A stretch of 64,000 nucleotides of DNA, taken from positions 10,631,307-10,695,306 of the forward strand of contig JARCOQ010000016.1 of NCBI GenBank assembly GCA_029207755.1, written 5' to 3'. Shown piece by piece: positions 1-13,435 of the stretch; the first letter of the stretch is position 1; every line of letters starts with the position of its first letter. The notes under the pieces were generated by a model that had not been told where the DNA came from, searched no databases, and saw only the letters and a program-made list of their open reading frames with translations. The stretch is from Chamaea fasciata (taxonomy: Eukaryota > Chordata > Aves > Passeriformes > Sylviidae). The position numbers were made by a program, and so were the translations under genes.

Positions 1-397
1 TGACTGGATCACAGGCAGCCTGTGGGGGAACAGGGGTGTCAGGGGTGTCCCCTCATGCCCTGAGCCTGTGGTGCTGGGCTCTGTGCTCGATGGCAGCAGA
101 GCTGGCCAGCTGGGCGTAGGGCATCCCTGGTGCCTGTCTCAGGCAGTTAGTGTCACATTATGAGATGATCCAGAACAGGGAGTTTGGGGCAAAGGAATTA
201 AAATGGGTGGGAGAGTTTTAATTAGAGAAAGAAGTCAGAGTCCGTAATCAGCTGTGTGAGTGACTGCCTGCTGTGGGGAATTCTCCATATGTCAAATGGC
301 ATCAATCAAAATGCCATTTCTTATACAACAGCCTCTGTGCAGGAGGAGGGGCTGCTGGCCCTGTGCTCAGGGCATTGCTCTGCCTGGGCAGGGCATT

Positions 398-416
398 CCC
401 CCCCCCCACCCCCCCC
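398..416. repeat. Poly-C tract (C10 A C8)
   Basis: A homopolymer interrupted by one A. Such tracts are prone to length errors and polymorphism. Confidence 0.95.
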
Positions 417-3400
417 ACTGCAGTCCCTGCGCTCCTGAGCACCCCACAGCAAGGGGAGCAGGGCCAAGACCAGCCTGTCCCACACCCCAGACTCCTGCAC
501 TGCATTTGGTGGCAGTGTTGTGGGGGGGTCTGTCTGTGCCCTTCCCCAGCCCCCAGGCCTTCTCCAGGCATGAAGGACAGAATGGCTTCCTGGGGGTCAC
601 AACCAGCCCCTGTGCCTCTCTCCAGGCTCATCACAGGTAACATGAATTGCAGCAATCCTTTGGAATGGTCAGCAGTACAACAGGAACATGTGTCCTGGTG
701 AGCTGGGGCGGGAGAGGGTGTCCAGTGAGCAGGAGGCTGGTGTATGTGTCCCTTTTGTCCTGTGTCCACCCACAGCTCCAGAGACCCCTGGTGATGCCTG
801 TCAGCAGCAGGGCCCCGCTGAGCCCAGTCTGATAGAGCCCAGTGGCAGTGCCAAGGCACAGGACATTCCTGACACCAGTGGGGCCCAAGGGCTGGCCTTG
901 TCCTTGTTCTTGTCCTTCCTGCCACGTCCTTCCAGCTGCACCTCACACTCCTGGCAGGCTCAGTGACTCCCCCATTCATGCTGGGCTGTGTCCAGTGAAC
1001 ATCTGTGAATGTTCCTTTAGAAACGTGTTTCACGCACCAATAGTTTAACAGTGCAGAGGTGACACTGTTCATGCTCTACATTTCTCCAGGAGGAGAGTGG
1101 CTTTCTTGGGGATGGAGCAGTTAGAGTGGGAAGCGGAGCACGGCCATGCTGGGACTGAGCTGTGCAGGATGTGTGGATGTGGGAGTGACATGAAGCTGGG
1201 GCACCCCCATGGGGAAGGGGCCCCCTGTGGCACAGGATGCTTTGGCCACTGAGGTGCCACATCTCCCAGGGTCTCCCCTCCATGTGTTCCAAATATGTCA
1301 TGAGGGGCTGCCCCCTGGGCTCCCTGCCCTCTGCCTCCACTCAGGGTGTCTCACTGTGCCAGCAGCTGAGCTCAACACTTTTGACTCTATTTATTACTAA
1401 AAAATTATGCAACTGGGTCGCATTCCTGCTATTTTTTATGCATGAGCCAAGCAGCAAATTCCATTATTTAAAAAAAACTGTTTTAGCTAGTGATGCACTA
1501 GACCACGCAAGTAAATGCCCAAAATAATTCCAGCTGACACCTTTATGAAGGCAGAGTGAAGTTTAGAGTCTACACAAGCCTTTCATTTGCAATCTCCCAT
1601 CCCTCCTAACCAGCACCTGGGAACTGTGCTGCCATCTGGCTCACGGATCCCCTTTTCTGGCTGTGCCTGTGCCCGTGGACGGTGCAGCCCCGTGATCTCC
1701 TGCCCTGAGGGCAGGTCTTCAGCCTGAAGACTCTGCTGTGACAGCAAACAACATCTGCAAACATCTGCTAACAGGGTGCAGGACAAGGGACAGAACAGGA
1801 AGATCTTTAAGAGTAAAAATGCAAAGAGGTGGGGAGAGGCTGAGATCCCAGGCAGGCAGGTCCCAGATGAAACTCGTGTGGTTTTCATGCAGCTCCCTGG
1901 ATGCTCTCTCACCCCTGCGGGGCAGACAGGGCACCCCTGGTACCCTCCCCAGGCAGGAGCAGCACCCAGTGAGGGACAGAGATGGTTAGAAACACAGGCA
2001 CTCCCTCTCCTTGCTGTACATCGCCTCCTCTGCCTATTGATTGGTGGTTTTTGGAGTTGCCTCTGGCTGTGGTCGGTGGCCAGTGCTTTGTCCCCCGAAG
2101 GCTGGCTGTACCGGAGGCTCACTCTGAGTGGCAGTGGAGCTGGAGTTAATCACACCAACCTGATTATTTCCAGCTCAATTCCAGCCTTTGGCCTGACCTT
2201 GCTACTTTAATGAACAGGATGCTGAGGTTTTTCTTACCACAAAAAATTTTGGTTGACCCCAAAAGTAAAAGATTACAAACAAATTCTGATATAAATAACC
2301 TGGCCTCTGTGGAAAGCATCAAAGGTAACTTAGCAATTAGCCCTTCTCTCACCAATAAATCATTGCACTGTGGCACCTGACCCTGGCATGTCTGACAATT
2401 CATGTATCAAATGGCTTTCAGTCACCCTAAATTTGGAGATTCTAATCTCCTATATTAAGTCAGTGATTCTTAGTAATTCTTAGTGATTTTATTTTTATTG
2501 GCTTTGTAAATCAGAGTTATCCATGTCAATGCCCATGGCCAGAGAGAGAAGCGTTTGTCTGTGAAATTGGGTTGACACAGCCCATTGAGTGTGATGATAA
2601 GAGGTGATTTGCAGGGCTGGCTGGACAAGCCATTTACACCCAGCAGATTATCATATCACAATACAGAATTTTTGTTACTGGAAGAACAGTGGAAGCAGCA
2701 GAACATGCGGAGCGGGGAAGGAGCACTCCCATTTCTCCACACTGTGCTGAGCCCCTGGGATGGGGACAGGACTCATCAGAGACACAGCATAGGAAAGGAG
2801 GAATAACACCACTGACATCAGTCTCCCAGGGCAGCAGGCTGTGCCGATGCCCACAGACACCACCGTGTACAGACCCTGCTGATGACTGACCTGTGTTCCC
2901 CAGCCACCAGGAACATCCTCACCTGGAGGAAAAGGGACTCCCAGACACTGAACATGCACTGTTTTAAAGAGTTATTGTGATACTTAATTTGCTGCAGGCT
3001 AAACATGGATTCCTGCACAGAACTCAGCACTCCTGGGGAAACAACCTGCAGTTAAAGTGAACACCAGCCTGAGCTGGCACTGCCATGGAACACGCTCCAG
3101 CCTCAGCACCAGGTGACACTGCACGAGAGCTCAGTGTGGCAGTGTGTCAGCCTCTGCCAGATGCACCACAAGGAGCAGCTGAGGTGCACCAGGCAAGGGC
3201 AGGGCTGAGACGTGCCTGTCCCCACAGCACACCTGTGCCCCATCCCCACAGAGGGGATGGAGGGTGTGGGGACACCCCAGAACAGTGGCTGCTCTGGGTG
3301 CAAGCCTGGGGCAAACAGTGGCACTATGGCACAATTCCAGTGGTGCTGTGCTTCCTGCTGGTACTGCCTGTAAATCTGTGGCTGAGTGGTAGCTGGAGAG

Positions 3401-6400
3401 GTGGCAGAGAGCAGTGATTAACAGAGCATATGAAGGGATGTCAGGAGCCTCGGCCAGCTCTGCTGGGAGCCGTCAGCAAGGGCTGTTGAGGCTGAGATTT
3501 ACACATGGGGCTGGTGATAACTGCCTCATCTCCTCATGCTTTTGGGATGTGTTCCAGAGGGTGCTTTGAGATGTGCTCCAGAGGGGCTCCATGGATCAGG
3601 AGGGATAGGGCCAGGAGCTGGCAGCAACTCAGCTGGGGTTGGGAGCAGCAGCACTGGGATGAGTCCGACCTCGGGGAGTCCCAGCTGGGCTGAGCTGTGC
3701 AGGGCTGAGGTCCCAAAACCAATCAGTGCCAGGGAACTGAGCCACTGAGCCCCACAGGCAGCTGCAGTCAGGGAGCAGGCAGGTATGGACCAGGCAGACA
3801 GCTACTGGCTCTGTGCAATGTATTGTATACAATGTATATAACATTTATGATGTACCAGACATCTGCCAGCACGGCAAGCACAGACAGTTACTTCACAGTC
3901 CTTCCCAAGAAGTGTAATGAGGGCAGCGAGGGTGACTGTGCACGTCGTCCTGCAGACTCAGGTAACAAGCCTTGTCTGGAGGCATTACCCATCCCTGTGG
4001 AGGGGCTCGGGATGCCCGGTGCAGCCGGAGAGATGCTGCAGGACTCCCACAGCTGCCAGCCAGGGAAGCACATCAGCAGGTGTTTGGGAGCAGCAATTCC
4101 CTGGCAGAGCTGAATAATGTCATCAGCTGTTGAACACGTGTCAGATGACCTTTCCCTGCACTCTTCACAAAATCCCATTAATCAAAAGAGCAGAGCAGAG
4201 CTAAGAACCCTTTAACAAAATTATTGTAATCTCTGGGTTTCTCATTCATCACGCAGCAGCTCAGCAGCCTCTCTGCTCCCTGGAGGGGTCAGAGGATCCC
4301 CCTGTCTCTGCTGTACAACTCCTTCCCCTCCTGCTCTGTCCTTCAGCTCTGCAGGCTCAGGGCTCATTTCCTACCAGAGCTTTGCAGATTCTTGCTTTTT
4401 AGGCTCTCAAAGATCTTCCTTGACTGTTGGTCATCACAAACCAGGACAAAGTCAAATTCTCAGGTATCCTGTGTATGGGGCAGTTGAGGAGAAAGTGAGT
4501 TCAGAGGCTGAGGAAGGAATGTTTCAGTGATAATGTGAATGTGATCTTGTCTCAAAGAAGAGAAAATGCTACAGGGAAGCTGTAACGAAACAGCCAGGAG
4601 AGCTGTAATGAAAGTTGGCATTTATTCCCCAAATCATTGCCAGTATTTTCCACTGAGAGTTTCATCAGTGCTGACACTTTCCCTCAGAACATCTCAGCAT
4701 CAGCATGGGTGGCAGGAGTTGTTTGGCCAAGAGGGTGTCCCCCATCTCTAGGGCAGATGCACCCCAAGGAGATGGGGGCCGCCTCCAGCCCACCCCCACC
4801 ACAGGGCCTGGCATCTCCTGTCCCTGGTTCTGGGGATCTGAGCCCCCTGAGCCCTGGGGCTCCAGGGATGGGGTTATGCTTCATCTGCCCAGCTCCAGTC
4901 TTGTGTGTTGGTTATCATGGGCACTGACATCCGTGGTGGAGACCTGACCCCAGTGCCCTCGGCATCCCCAGCATACCTGCTGCCCTCTGGCCAGGGCAGA
5001 GCCCCTTTCCAGGCAGGTCTCCACCCTGGAGTAGCTGCTCCGTTAGCTGGGACTGCCCGATCCCAGAGCTGCTAATTACCAGTTCCAGCCTGGCTCTGTC
5101 TTTTAATGCACACAGCATCTCAAAGAATTAATTTTCAGCTGTAGAGCAGCATTCAGAAATATCCCCCTGGCATCTCCCTGTTCAGGAAGTCCCCACATGC
5201 AAGGTCTGTGCTTAATTAGTCAGTTAAACACTCCCCAGCTCAGCCTGGCTGTTGTAACTCAAGCCCTCTCATGCTGTGGGTCCCCATGGGCACTCACAAG
5301 GCAAGGGGACGTGCTGTGTTTGCTGTAGGCTTGAGCCAAAAGCTCGGGCAGCTGATGGGATGGATGTACCTCACCCAGACCCCCCACTGCAGGGTGGCCC
5401 CCGACACCAGCTCTCTGTGGCACAGGGAGATCTCTCAAACACTGAATTTTGGACACAGGGAACTGGAGCAGGGAGCAGCTTTTCCTCCCCTCAGAGTGGC
5501 AAAGATGGACTGAGTGGTCTCATTTGCCCCCTCCCACCCCTTACCTGTCTCTGGTCCCAGAGCAGGAGGACCAGGCACCAGTGGCACTGGAGTGCTTGGT
5601 GATGCCAGAGTCTGGTGCAAGAAAGCACTTGCAGTGACAGGGGCCATTGCTTCAGCATCAAACTAAGTCCCTGCAAGGTGCCATAGTCCCTGCAGGCTGC
5701 AGCCTGGGGCTGGACTCTGTCCCCGTGCTGGCTCACGCCAACCCACACTGACCTGAACTGACCCACCCAACAGAGCTGCCCAGGGCCCCAGCAGCAGAAA
5801 GGGCTGTCTGGAGGGCAGATGGGGACTTTCCTGGGACACAGCTTTGCACTAAGGGGAATATGAAAGCAGCAGCAACAGTAGTGGTGTGACTTCTGCCCAC
5901 CGGATTTGCCAAGGAAAGGTGGTGTAAAAGTGGGAAGTAAAGGACAGGTAACCCACAGGACTCATTGGAATGAAACACTGACAGCTCAAATCCAGCAATT
6001 TCAAAAGGCATCCATCATGGCAGAGCAGTCTGACCTCTGGCCCCAGCCAAGGCCACTTATTCATGAGCCATCAGCAGGTATGAGCACAGCCCGTTAATAA
6101 CGCACCTATCGATTGGCTCCTATGCTGCTCCGGCTGGGCTGAGATCGATGGTCCTGCCTAAGTACATGCACCACAAAACTTCCAAGAAATACCACCCCAA
6201 CGCTTCAACACAGCACTGGGCTGTCACTTCCTCAATTTATTAACAGATAAGACTCCCATCACACCCACCCCCAGCCTGGCTCTTCATGCTCCAGCAGAGA
6301 TCCCCTGTCTCCCGTGTGAGCAGGATGCTGCCCCCAAGCCCAGCCTTGTCCTAACCCAGGGGACAGGATCCCACTGACCATTGACACTGAGCCTGGGGTC

Positions 6401-6839
6401 GTGGAGTGGAGCAGGACTGGGGAGCAGGGATGCATTGGGGAGTGCAGTGCATGTGACACCCTCAAACATGCATACACCTGGCTGAGGCACTGGGGGTGAG
6501 GATGGCATTAGCTCTGTGGGCCACGTCGCTCAACAGTTTATTTCAGGGCTGTTAAACACTGTTTTGCATATTTATTAAATTGAAGACAGTTTATGCCTGC
6601 AATTACTCTGCCTGACAGGCAGCCGCCAGCAGCTGGAGCAGCGGCTGACTCACAGCACTCGGGTATTACCCGGTGATGATGCTGCTGCAGCCGCTCGGCA
6701 GCAGCCAGGAGCACTCAGCCCTTCAGTGCGATGGCTGAGGGGAAGATTTAGGAGAAAACCATCATGATGCTCCCAGCCCCAGAGCTCTGCATTCCACGTA
6801 CCCAACATGGCACCTCTGATGGATGAGTCCCGCACTTCA

Positions 6840-7110
6840 CTCCAATCTGCTTGGAGTTAGGCAGTAGCAATCATTTTTTTCAAGCCTTGTCATATATAAA
6901 AGCAATTGAGTCAGCAAGCACCAGTTGTCTGGCACAAGGAGAGATGATATTTTTACAAGGTTTTGCAGAAGGTCTATAAAAGTTTGTTCTTTCTTTAAAA
7001 AATAAATACATATTTGACAACATCTCTCTGGAAAAAAAAATGGAAAAAAATTAAACTTGCAAATTGAAACATTATGTCCGCAAGAGATGTGCTTAAAGAC
7101 CCCCTTTACA
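6840..7110. promoter_or_regulatory. AT-rich block with TATA-like sequence
   Basis: About 270 bp of AT-rich unique DNA containing TATATAAAAG (6893-6902). No initiator, CpG island or exon accompanies it, so the TATA-like string alone is weak evidence of a promoter. Confidence 0.15.
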
Positions 7111-7559
7111 GCTGATGGGAAGTGACAAAGATTTTGTGTATAAACTGTGTTTCAGGCTAATGCCTTTTGAAACTGGGAATTTCCCTGACTGTTCTGGCCC
7201 CAAATTGTGGAAATGCTGCTGTTGCTGTGAACTTCCTCCCACAGAGGAGAGCAGCCATGCCCTGCCCCTGTCCTGGGTGGCAGGGCTCTGTTGGGGTCAC
7301 CCCCAAGCAACAGTACTAGAGATGCTCACTCCAGTGGGGCTGGACAGGCTGCAAAACTACTGGTGTCCCCTGTCTCATGTCAATGCCAGCACCATGGGGA
7401 CAGCCATCCACTGGCACTGGCATCACAGTGGACCCTGCAATGCCCTGGATCCATAAGGAATCCCCTCAGCCACTCACAAAGAACCAGCTTGGATTCCCAC
7501 CAGGGATGGAAGCGAGAGCCAAGACAGAGCGCTGCTGCTTGGCTTGCATGGCAACCAGC

Positions 7560-7625
7560 AGCAACCCACAGCACCCTGAGGCACCCCGAGGCACCCCACA
7601 ACACCCTGAAGCACCCCACACCACC
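7560..7625 (+). repeat. Short tandem repeat of CACCCTGAGG/CACCCCACA units
   Basis: Five or six imperfect 9-11-bp units rich in CACCC occur in a row. This is a low-complexity minisatellite. Confidence 0.7.
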
Positions 7626-8399
7626 TCACTCCTGCCCAAGGAGGCCTGGAGGGGATTCTGCTGTGCTGGTCCTGCCAGGGCCAACACTGTCAGCGTCGGC
7701 TCATTCCCACTGGTCGCTTTGCGGTTGTTGGAGCTGTAGGAAACGCTGACATGAATCTGCAGCTATGGATTTTTTTTGACAGAAGCTGAGCCCTCGGGAT
7801 TGCTGCTCATTCTGTGCTTGAGAAGGAGCTACTTAGTTATAACCAATCTTTTTATAATGATTTTTCATTGTAGAGATAGAGTATTAATTATTAGAGGGTA
7901 TTAAAAAAAGCATTAGCCCTCTGACCTCTGGAGATGTTCTGGGCTTGTCAAGTGTCTCCCACAGATCTATGGGGCCAGGGGCTGTTCATCAGGACAGGGG
8001 TGATGCCTTAAGGCATCAGGGGAAGGTGCTGAGCAGTGGGAACCTCTGGCAGCAGGCACTGGCACACCCTGCTTGCTGCCCCTCTGTGCTGGCAGCCCCT
8101 TGCTCTTTGTGGAGCAGCAGGACACTGCTCCTGGGAGCCCCTTTAAGCAGGCTGTGCCCAGCACCCTTTGGTGTCACTCCATTCCCCTGCCCCACCACAT
8201 CCAAAATCTACTTGGGCAGACACCCTCTCAGCCCACCTGCCCCAGGGAGGGGGTGAGTGGCCCTGTGGGGCTGGGGCTGCTCTGGCCCTGGGCACACCTC
8301 ACTCCTGTAGCACACGGCTGGGTGCTGCCGCAGCACTGCTAGCACCAGACCACCACTGGCAGCCCTGCACACCTCCCACCCGGACACACTCATCCTGTG

Positions 8400-8700
8400 C
8401 ACAAAATGCATGTTAAAGATTTGTCTTCACCTTCATTAATACCAGAATTTATTGCAGAAGAGAGGATTTCTTTATTTTACAAAACCTATAGATGGAACAC
8501 AAGCAAATTGCTGGCTTTTACTAGCATATAAACTGAGAAAAACCTCTGAGATATGTCTACATTACACTAAACTGCATCCATAATTCATACCTAAAGGAGA
8601 AATTTTTAGCTCCCTCGGAGGTTTGTGAATCTATTATTGATGGGACCATGTTAGGCAACAATAGGCTTCCTCATATTCACACGCCATTTACTGGCTGAGT
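8400..8700. promoter_or_regulatory. AT-rich candidate conserved non-coding element
   Basis: About 300 bp of even, non-repetitive AT-rich sequence, with TTCATTAATACC, CATAATTCATACC and CTATTATTGATGG, bounded by GC-rich DNA. No coding frame and no repeat match that I recognise. Confidence 0.25.
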
Positions 8701-10116
8701 AAGGCTGCGGCTCCTCCACTCAGAAGCGCCAGCTCTCTGTTAGATTTTTGCAAGGATTTGGAAGGGATTTAGTTAAGAACCTGAAGTGATGTAGACTGAA
8801 TTGGGAGAGTGTTTCTAGATAGATTCCCACTCCCAGGTTAATCAATAGATCAAGAATGTGCAAAGATATAACAGGAACAATCTGTTCCTGTTCAGATCTC
8901 AGAGAGCAGCATTCACTGTGAATACACATCTTCTGAACTGGGAGTGTGGGATGCATTACTGGTGGTGGCTGGAGTGGGCAGAACCACCAAGCCTTTCACT
9001 GCACATAATACACTGGGCCTGGCAAGGGGTCACCACTGAGTCACATTGTATGCAGGCCTTCTGGTCTTCTTTATAAAATTTTTTAGACTTCTTTTTAAAG
9101 CAAATCAAAGCTAAACCCCCAGCAGATATTGAACTGAGTCCCCCTGTAAGGGGCAGTGCAGGTCCCTGTGAACAATGGCAGTAGGGTGGGGGGACAGTGC
9201 CCCATGCAGTTCCATCGCCAGGGCTGAGCCATGCTTGGGGACACTGACATCCCTGCTCCAGGGGCCGGATGGAAGGGAATTTTGGGAGAGAGCAGAGGAA
9301 GTGACAGCAGTTCACAGCATCATTATAAATTAAGGAAATGTGCCTGGCACATGCAGGCATTTACAGAGCACGTAGAAGTTAGCTTAAATCTAAACTAAAG
9401 GCTGCTGTTAACAGAGAAATCCCATCCTTCCCAACACATCGATACAGAGCTGAATTAGATCCAGGAACCACAATGCAAATCTCAGTGCTACAAATCTCGC
9501 TGACAATATGTTTTGTTCCACAAATAGATGCAAAGCCAAGTAAAAACACAACAATCCTTACCTGACAGATTTGCCTTTGATTAACTTTTAATTGCTCATT
9601 AAGTTTTGGGTGGTTTATGCCTTTTCTGCATGGCAGAGGAGCAGCACCCTGCAGGGCCATGACAATGCTGGTCAGAACTCCACTTCAGTGGACTCCATTC
9701 CTCCTGGGAGCAGCACTGCTGCTGCTGGCAGTGCCTGCCCACTGAGCCTGCCTCGGGTGCTGCCCTCCCGTTTGGGTGCTGCTCCCTGGTTCTGGTGCTG
9801 CTCTCTGTACCTCCCCCTCCCCGCCGTATTTAGTCCTGGCTGGGGATAGTCAGTGAAGATGGAAACAAATTATTGCTCTAGGAGCTGCACAACAAAATCT
9901 TTCTGGAAGAAAAAATATCAGTGGTGGCTCAGAGCCAAGGTGGTTATGGCAGAATTTCCCCAGCATTACCCAGATCCAGGGGATTACAATTTGCCTCTGT
10001 TTGCTGGCTCAGGTGGAGCAGGATTCCCAGTGCTGGGAGCTGGCACAGCTCTGTGCCCGGCAGGGCTCTCTGGCTATGCTCTCACACCAGCCCTGCCAGG
10101 GTGAGCGGGGCTCTCT

Positions 10117-10209
10117 GGGTGCTGTGCTCTGGGTGCTGTGGGTGTTACGCTGTGGGTGCTATGCTGTGGGTGCTGTGCCATGGGTGCTGTGCTCTGGGTG
10201 CTGTGCTGC
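10117..10209 (+). repeat. 14-bp minisatellite (GGGTGCTGTGCTCT-type), ~6.5 units
   Basis: Units start at 10117, 10131 (9-bp short unit), 10140, 10154, 10168, 10182 and 10196. Each begins GGGTG, with variants GGGTGTTACGCTGT and GGGTGCTATGCTGT. The open frames over it (Cys/Gly/Val-rich) are repeat artefacts. Confidence 0.9.
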
Positions 10210-10975
10210 AGGCACTGGCTGAGGCGGGCAGGATGCAGCGCTGGGCATGCAGCACTTGGCATGCAGCCACGGGCCCTCGATGCCACCGCTGCCAGCAGTG
10301 CCCACCCTCGTGGCTGCACAGAGGTGGGTACTTGGTTTCTCCTTGCTCCTGGAACAAGCACCTGCATCAGCAGAGACTGAGCATGTCAGGGGCCTCGTGT
10401 TTGTTTATGATAGGTTTGTGTGAAATTTTAGGATTTACAAAGTAGTCATATCATTTAATCCTCTTTAATGAGGTTTGGGGATTTATGAACAAGATATTTT
10501 CATTTGCAGCTTGCACAATTAACCTCGGTTAACCTATAAAGGAAACTTCAGAATAAGTTTGACTTCTTCAGTTATCAAAGCTGGGTTTGCAGAGTGGCAG
10601 CAGGTCTGCTTGCTCTGCACAGGGGAGCCAGCTGCATCCTGCAAATTTAAAGCAGTCCCAGTGTGTATGAGCTTGTGTACACTCCTTCTCTTACAGTTTA
10701 TTTAGGGATTAAGCCTTTTCTCTCCTGCCGAGCCCCTCACTGCTCCCCACAGAGCCCCAGCTCCATGGCTCCCCGTGGCCCTGCAGCTCCCCATGCCCCC
10801 CACATTCCTCCTACAGTCATGGGGCTGCTGCTCCACTGGGGCCAGGAAGGGAGCTGGCTGGGAGTAAATCCATCTGGGAGCCCCAGCAGATGATGCTGCT
10901 GAGGCTGGAAGTGCTCCATGGAGGAAGCAGTATTGTGGGAAGGCAGTGAGGCTTCTCCTGGAGAACACCAGCAAT

Positions 10976-11091
10976 ACAGGGCACAGACAGATGAAAAACA
11001 TCAAGGACATAAGGCTCAGCTAAGGAACATCAAATATACAGGGTGTGGACAGCTGAAGAGCATCAAGGACACAGGGCACAGTGAGGACGAT
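10976..11091 (+). repeat. ~33-bp degenerate tandem repeat, ~3.5 copies
   Basis: ACAGGGCACAGACAG-type copies begin at about 10976, 11009 (diverged), 11038 and 11071. Each carries an internal ACATCAAGGAC or related block. No function is suggested. Confidence 0.75.
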
Positions 11092-11984
11092 GCCCAGGGT
11101 GGTGGAAGAAAAGCTTTGTTCTTGGCCTCCAGCTTTCTGTGATGCTGGTGGCCCTTGGGATCACCCAGAGCTCCTGAGTGCCCAGGAGCCCCTGTGCCCC
11201 AGCCGTGGAGCACCAGCTCCTCCAGCCCCAGCAATGCCCGTGCTGGTGGCAGCAGTTTGGGCATCACAGATGCTCTCTTGGCTGGCACACAGTCTTGTGG
11301 GAGGGCAAAGTGATCCCATGGCACAGCACGGGAGGGGCGAGTCCCTGGCACAAGAAGGAACACCCACGCAGTGTCCCCAGCCGTCAGTGACACTGGGGCA
11401 GTGCTTCCAGCCTTTTAAAGTTCCCATAATTCCACAATAAATCAGTATGATAATTTCTCTCTGCAATAAAGCCCCTATTCCCGTCGCGAACTCTCATAAC
11501 CGGCACCTCAATCTTTCTGTGCTCTTTGCTCTTTATTACCTTCCAATGACTTAAGCCCCTGAACTGAATAACTTCATCAAGGTGTCAACCTAAACAGATT
11601 TTTCCCTATAATGGCCCAACTCTCACAGGTTCTTAATGAAAAATATTGATTCCGAAGGATTAGTTGCAGATTTATGTGGTGGATGCTGATCCCTCTGTCA
11701 CCTGATACCTTATCAGTGGATGAAAGAACTGATCCTCCCCACATGGTTTTAAAAAAGCAATCACAGGCTGTGTCAAGCAGAGCTTATTCACAGAGAAATG
11801 CATATAATGCTGTGTCTGGATCAGATACGATGCTTAACAGAGAACTAATAGTGGGCGACAGGGCACGGCCGCGTGGCCAGGCCAGCCTGCAGCTCCCTGC
11901 TGGCCGTAGCTGGGCAGAGCCTGCGCTGGTTCCTGGGACTTGTGGCCCTGCCTTGGCCACAGCGGGGCCAGGTCCTGCCTTGGC

Positions 11985-12022
11985 TGCCTCTGCCAGCCTC
12001 TGCCAGCCTCTGCCAGCCTCTG
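11985..12022 (+). repeat. 10-bp tandem repeat (TGCCAGCCTC), ~3.5 units
   Basis: Units of TGCCAGCCTC are perfect from 11991 to 12020, with a partial unit before. A related but diverged array is found at 44926-44990. Confidence 0.85.
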
Positions 12023-12179
12023 TCGGGCGGATCGTTGGCTCTAAAGACCATCACGAGTGTCGATCTACGAGCTGGCAGGCTGTATGACACAGCAGAGATA
12101 AGTGCCAAGGAGTGGATTCTCTGCCACGAAACCCCGCTGTTCTGTGCTGATGCCCCGGAGGGTCCTGCCTGCTCCCAGG

Positions 12180-12300
12180 GTTCACAGCACAGGAGCACCG
12201 ACCGACGGGGCAGCGTCGGGCAACAGCCGGGGCCGAGCGGGGCATCCCAGACGGCGTGCCCTGCACCCTCCCAGCACCCGCGGCACCCACTGTGGCCAAC
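12180..12300. promoter_or_regulatory. Small CpG cluster
   Basis: A run of CpGs (ACCGACCGACGGGGCAGCGT and following) about 120 bp long lies between average-composition DNA and an AT-rich block at 12410-12560. No gene evidence. Confidence 0.2.
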
Positions 12301-12939
12301 CCGAGGACAGATGGCAGGGCAGGGACCGGCCCCCACCTCCTCGGGAGCTGCAGTCAGGTCTGCAGGGTTTGGGGGATGTACGGTGGAGGAGACACCAGCA
12401 GTCATGTCTTTTACTGGCAGCCACATATCCGATTATTCATCTTTTTCTCCCCTCCTTCCAGAAACTTGCAGCTGAAATTAATTCATAAATTACAGCCCAG
12501 AGTGAGGCATTATAAATAACAGCAGAAGGGCTTTGATTATTTACATTTTTATGGAATCTGAACTGATCAAATACACAGAAGTCACCAGGCACATGGGAGA
12601 ATTATAACGTGTTCAGACATGATTTAAGGTCGTGCAGGAGGGACCCTTCCAGAAGAAGTGATCAGGCAGGGCCGGTCACTCTGCATCATCTGAGTGATGT
12701 ACAGACACCACTAAATAAACCTCAGCCCTCTGGAACTTCAGGGAGAGAAGAGAAAGCCAGGACTGCCTATGGCATCAGCCCTACAGACACCCCTGTGTCT
12801 CCCGGTCTCCCGCTGTTTGCTGGGTGCAATAATGAATGTTTTGGCAACAGCCTTGCTCAAAATCTAATAAAATTATTCAGGATTCTGTGAGAAGCCTTGG
12901 AAATGGAGGCTGTCCTACAGCAGCCCCGCGTGGCTCTGG

Positions 12940-13140
12940 CAGCAGAGCTCTGCGTTTGGGCTTGATTTAAAACCTCATTCGTTTTTCATTAGCTCAGAAT
13001 TGCTGCAGACGAAGGTTCATTTTTACTACGTGCGTGGAACACGAACGAAAATCGGGATTTTGTTTCTTCCATTTACCTCGTGTATGAAGTCACCCGGTTT
13101 TAGGATGAGAGGAGTTATTTACTTCCAATTACCTAAACAT
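12940..13140. promoter_or_regulatory. AT-rich block retaining CpGs, candidate conserved non-coding element
   Basis: The block is AT-rich yet keeps several CpGs (ATTCGTTTTTC, CTACGTGCGTGG, GAACGAAAATCGGG). Unconstrained AT-rich DNA in vertebrates normally loses these. It has no long frame or repeat signature. Constraint is inferred. Confidence 0.3.
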
Positions 13141-13357
13141 GACTGAGAGGAGGAATATCCCTTCCTTGCTATCAAATGACTTCCATATTACTCATCCCAG
13201 CAGGCTGCTCTCCCCTGCCACAGCAGGAGCTCACCCTGTCACCTCTCTGCCTGTGCCCTGCTCTGGGCACAGACACACCCAGTGTGGCTTCCCCTGTCCC
13301 AGCTGGGACCCTGTGGGATGGCTCAGCACTGCCTGGGAAAGGCAGCTGTTCTACCCC

Positions 13358-13435
13358 AGAGGGATGTGATCCACCTGCCCCAGGGGCATGCGATCCACCT
13401 GTCCTGGGGAAATGTGACTCACCCTTCTCCAGCCA
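13358..13435 (+). repeat. ~24-27-bp tandem repeat, three imperfect copies
   Basis: The blocks GATGTGATCCACCTGCCC, GCATGCGATCCACCTGTCC and AATGTGACTCACCC follow one another. This is a short degenerate minisatellite. Confidence 0.7.

Noticed and set aside
302..1072. 256-codon minus-strand frame
   Set aside because: Low-complexity, GC-driven frame across a poly-C tract, without domain, splice sites or homology that I recognise.
6893..6902. TATATAAAAG as a core promoter
   Set aside because: Embedded in AT-rich sequence with no exon, initiator or CpG support; such strings are expected by chance there.
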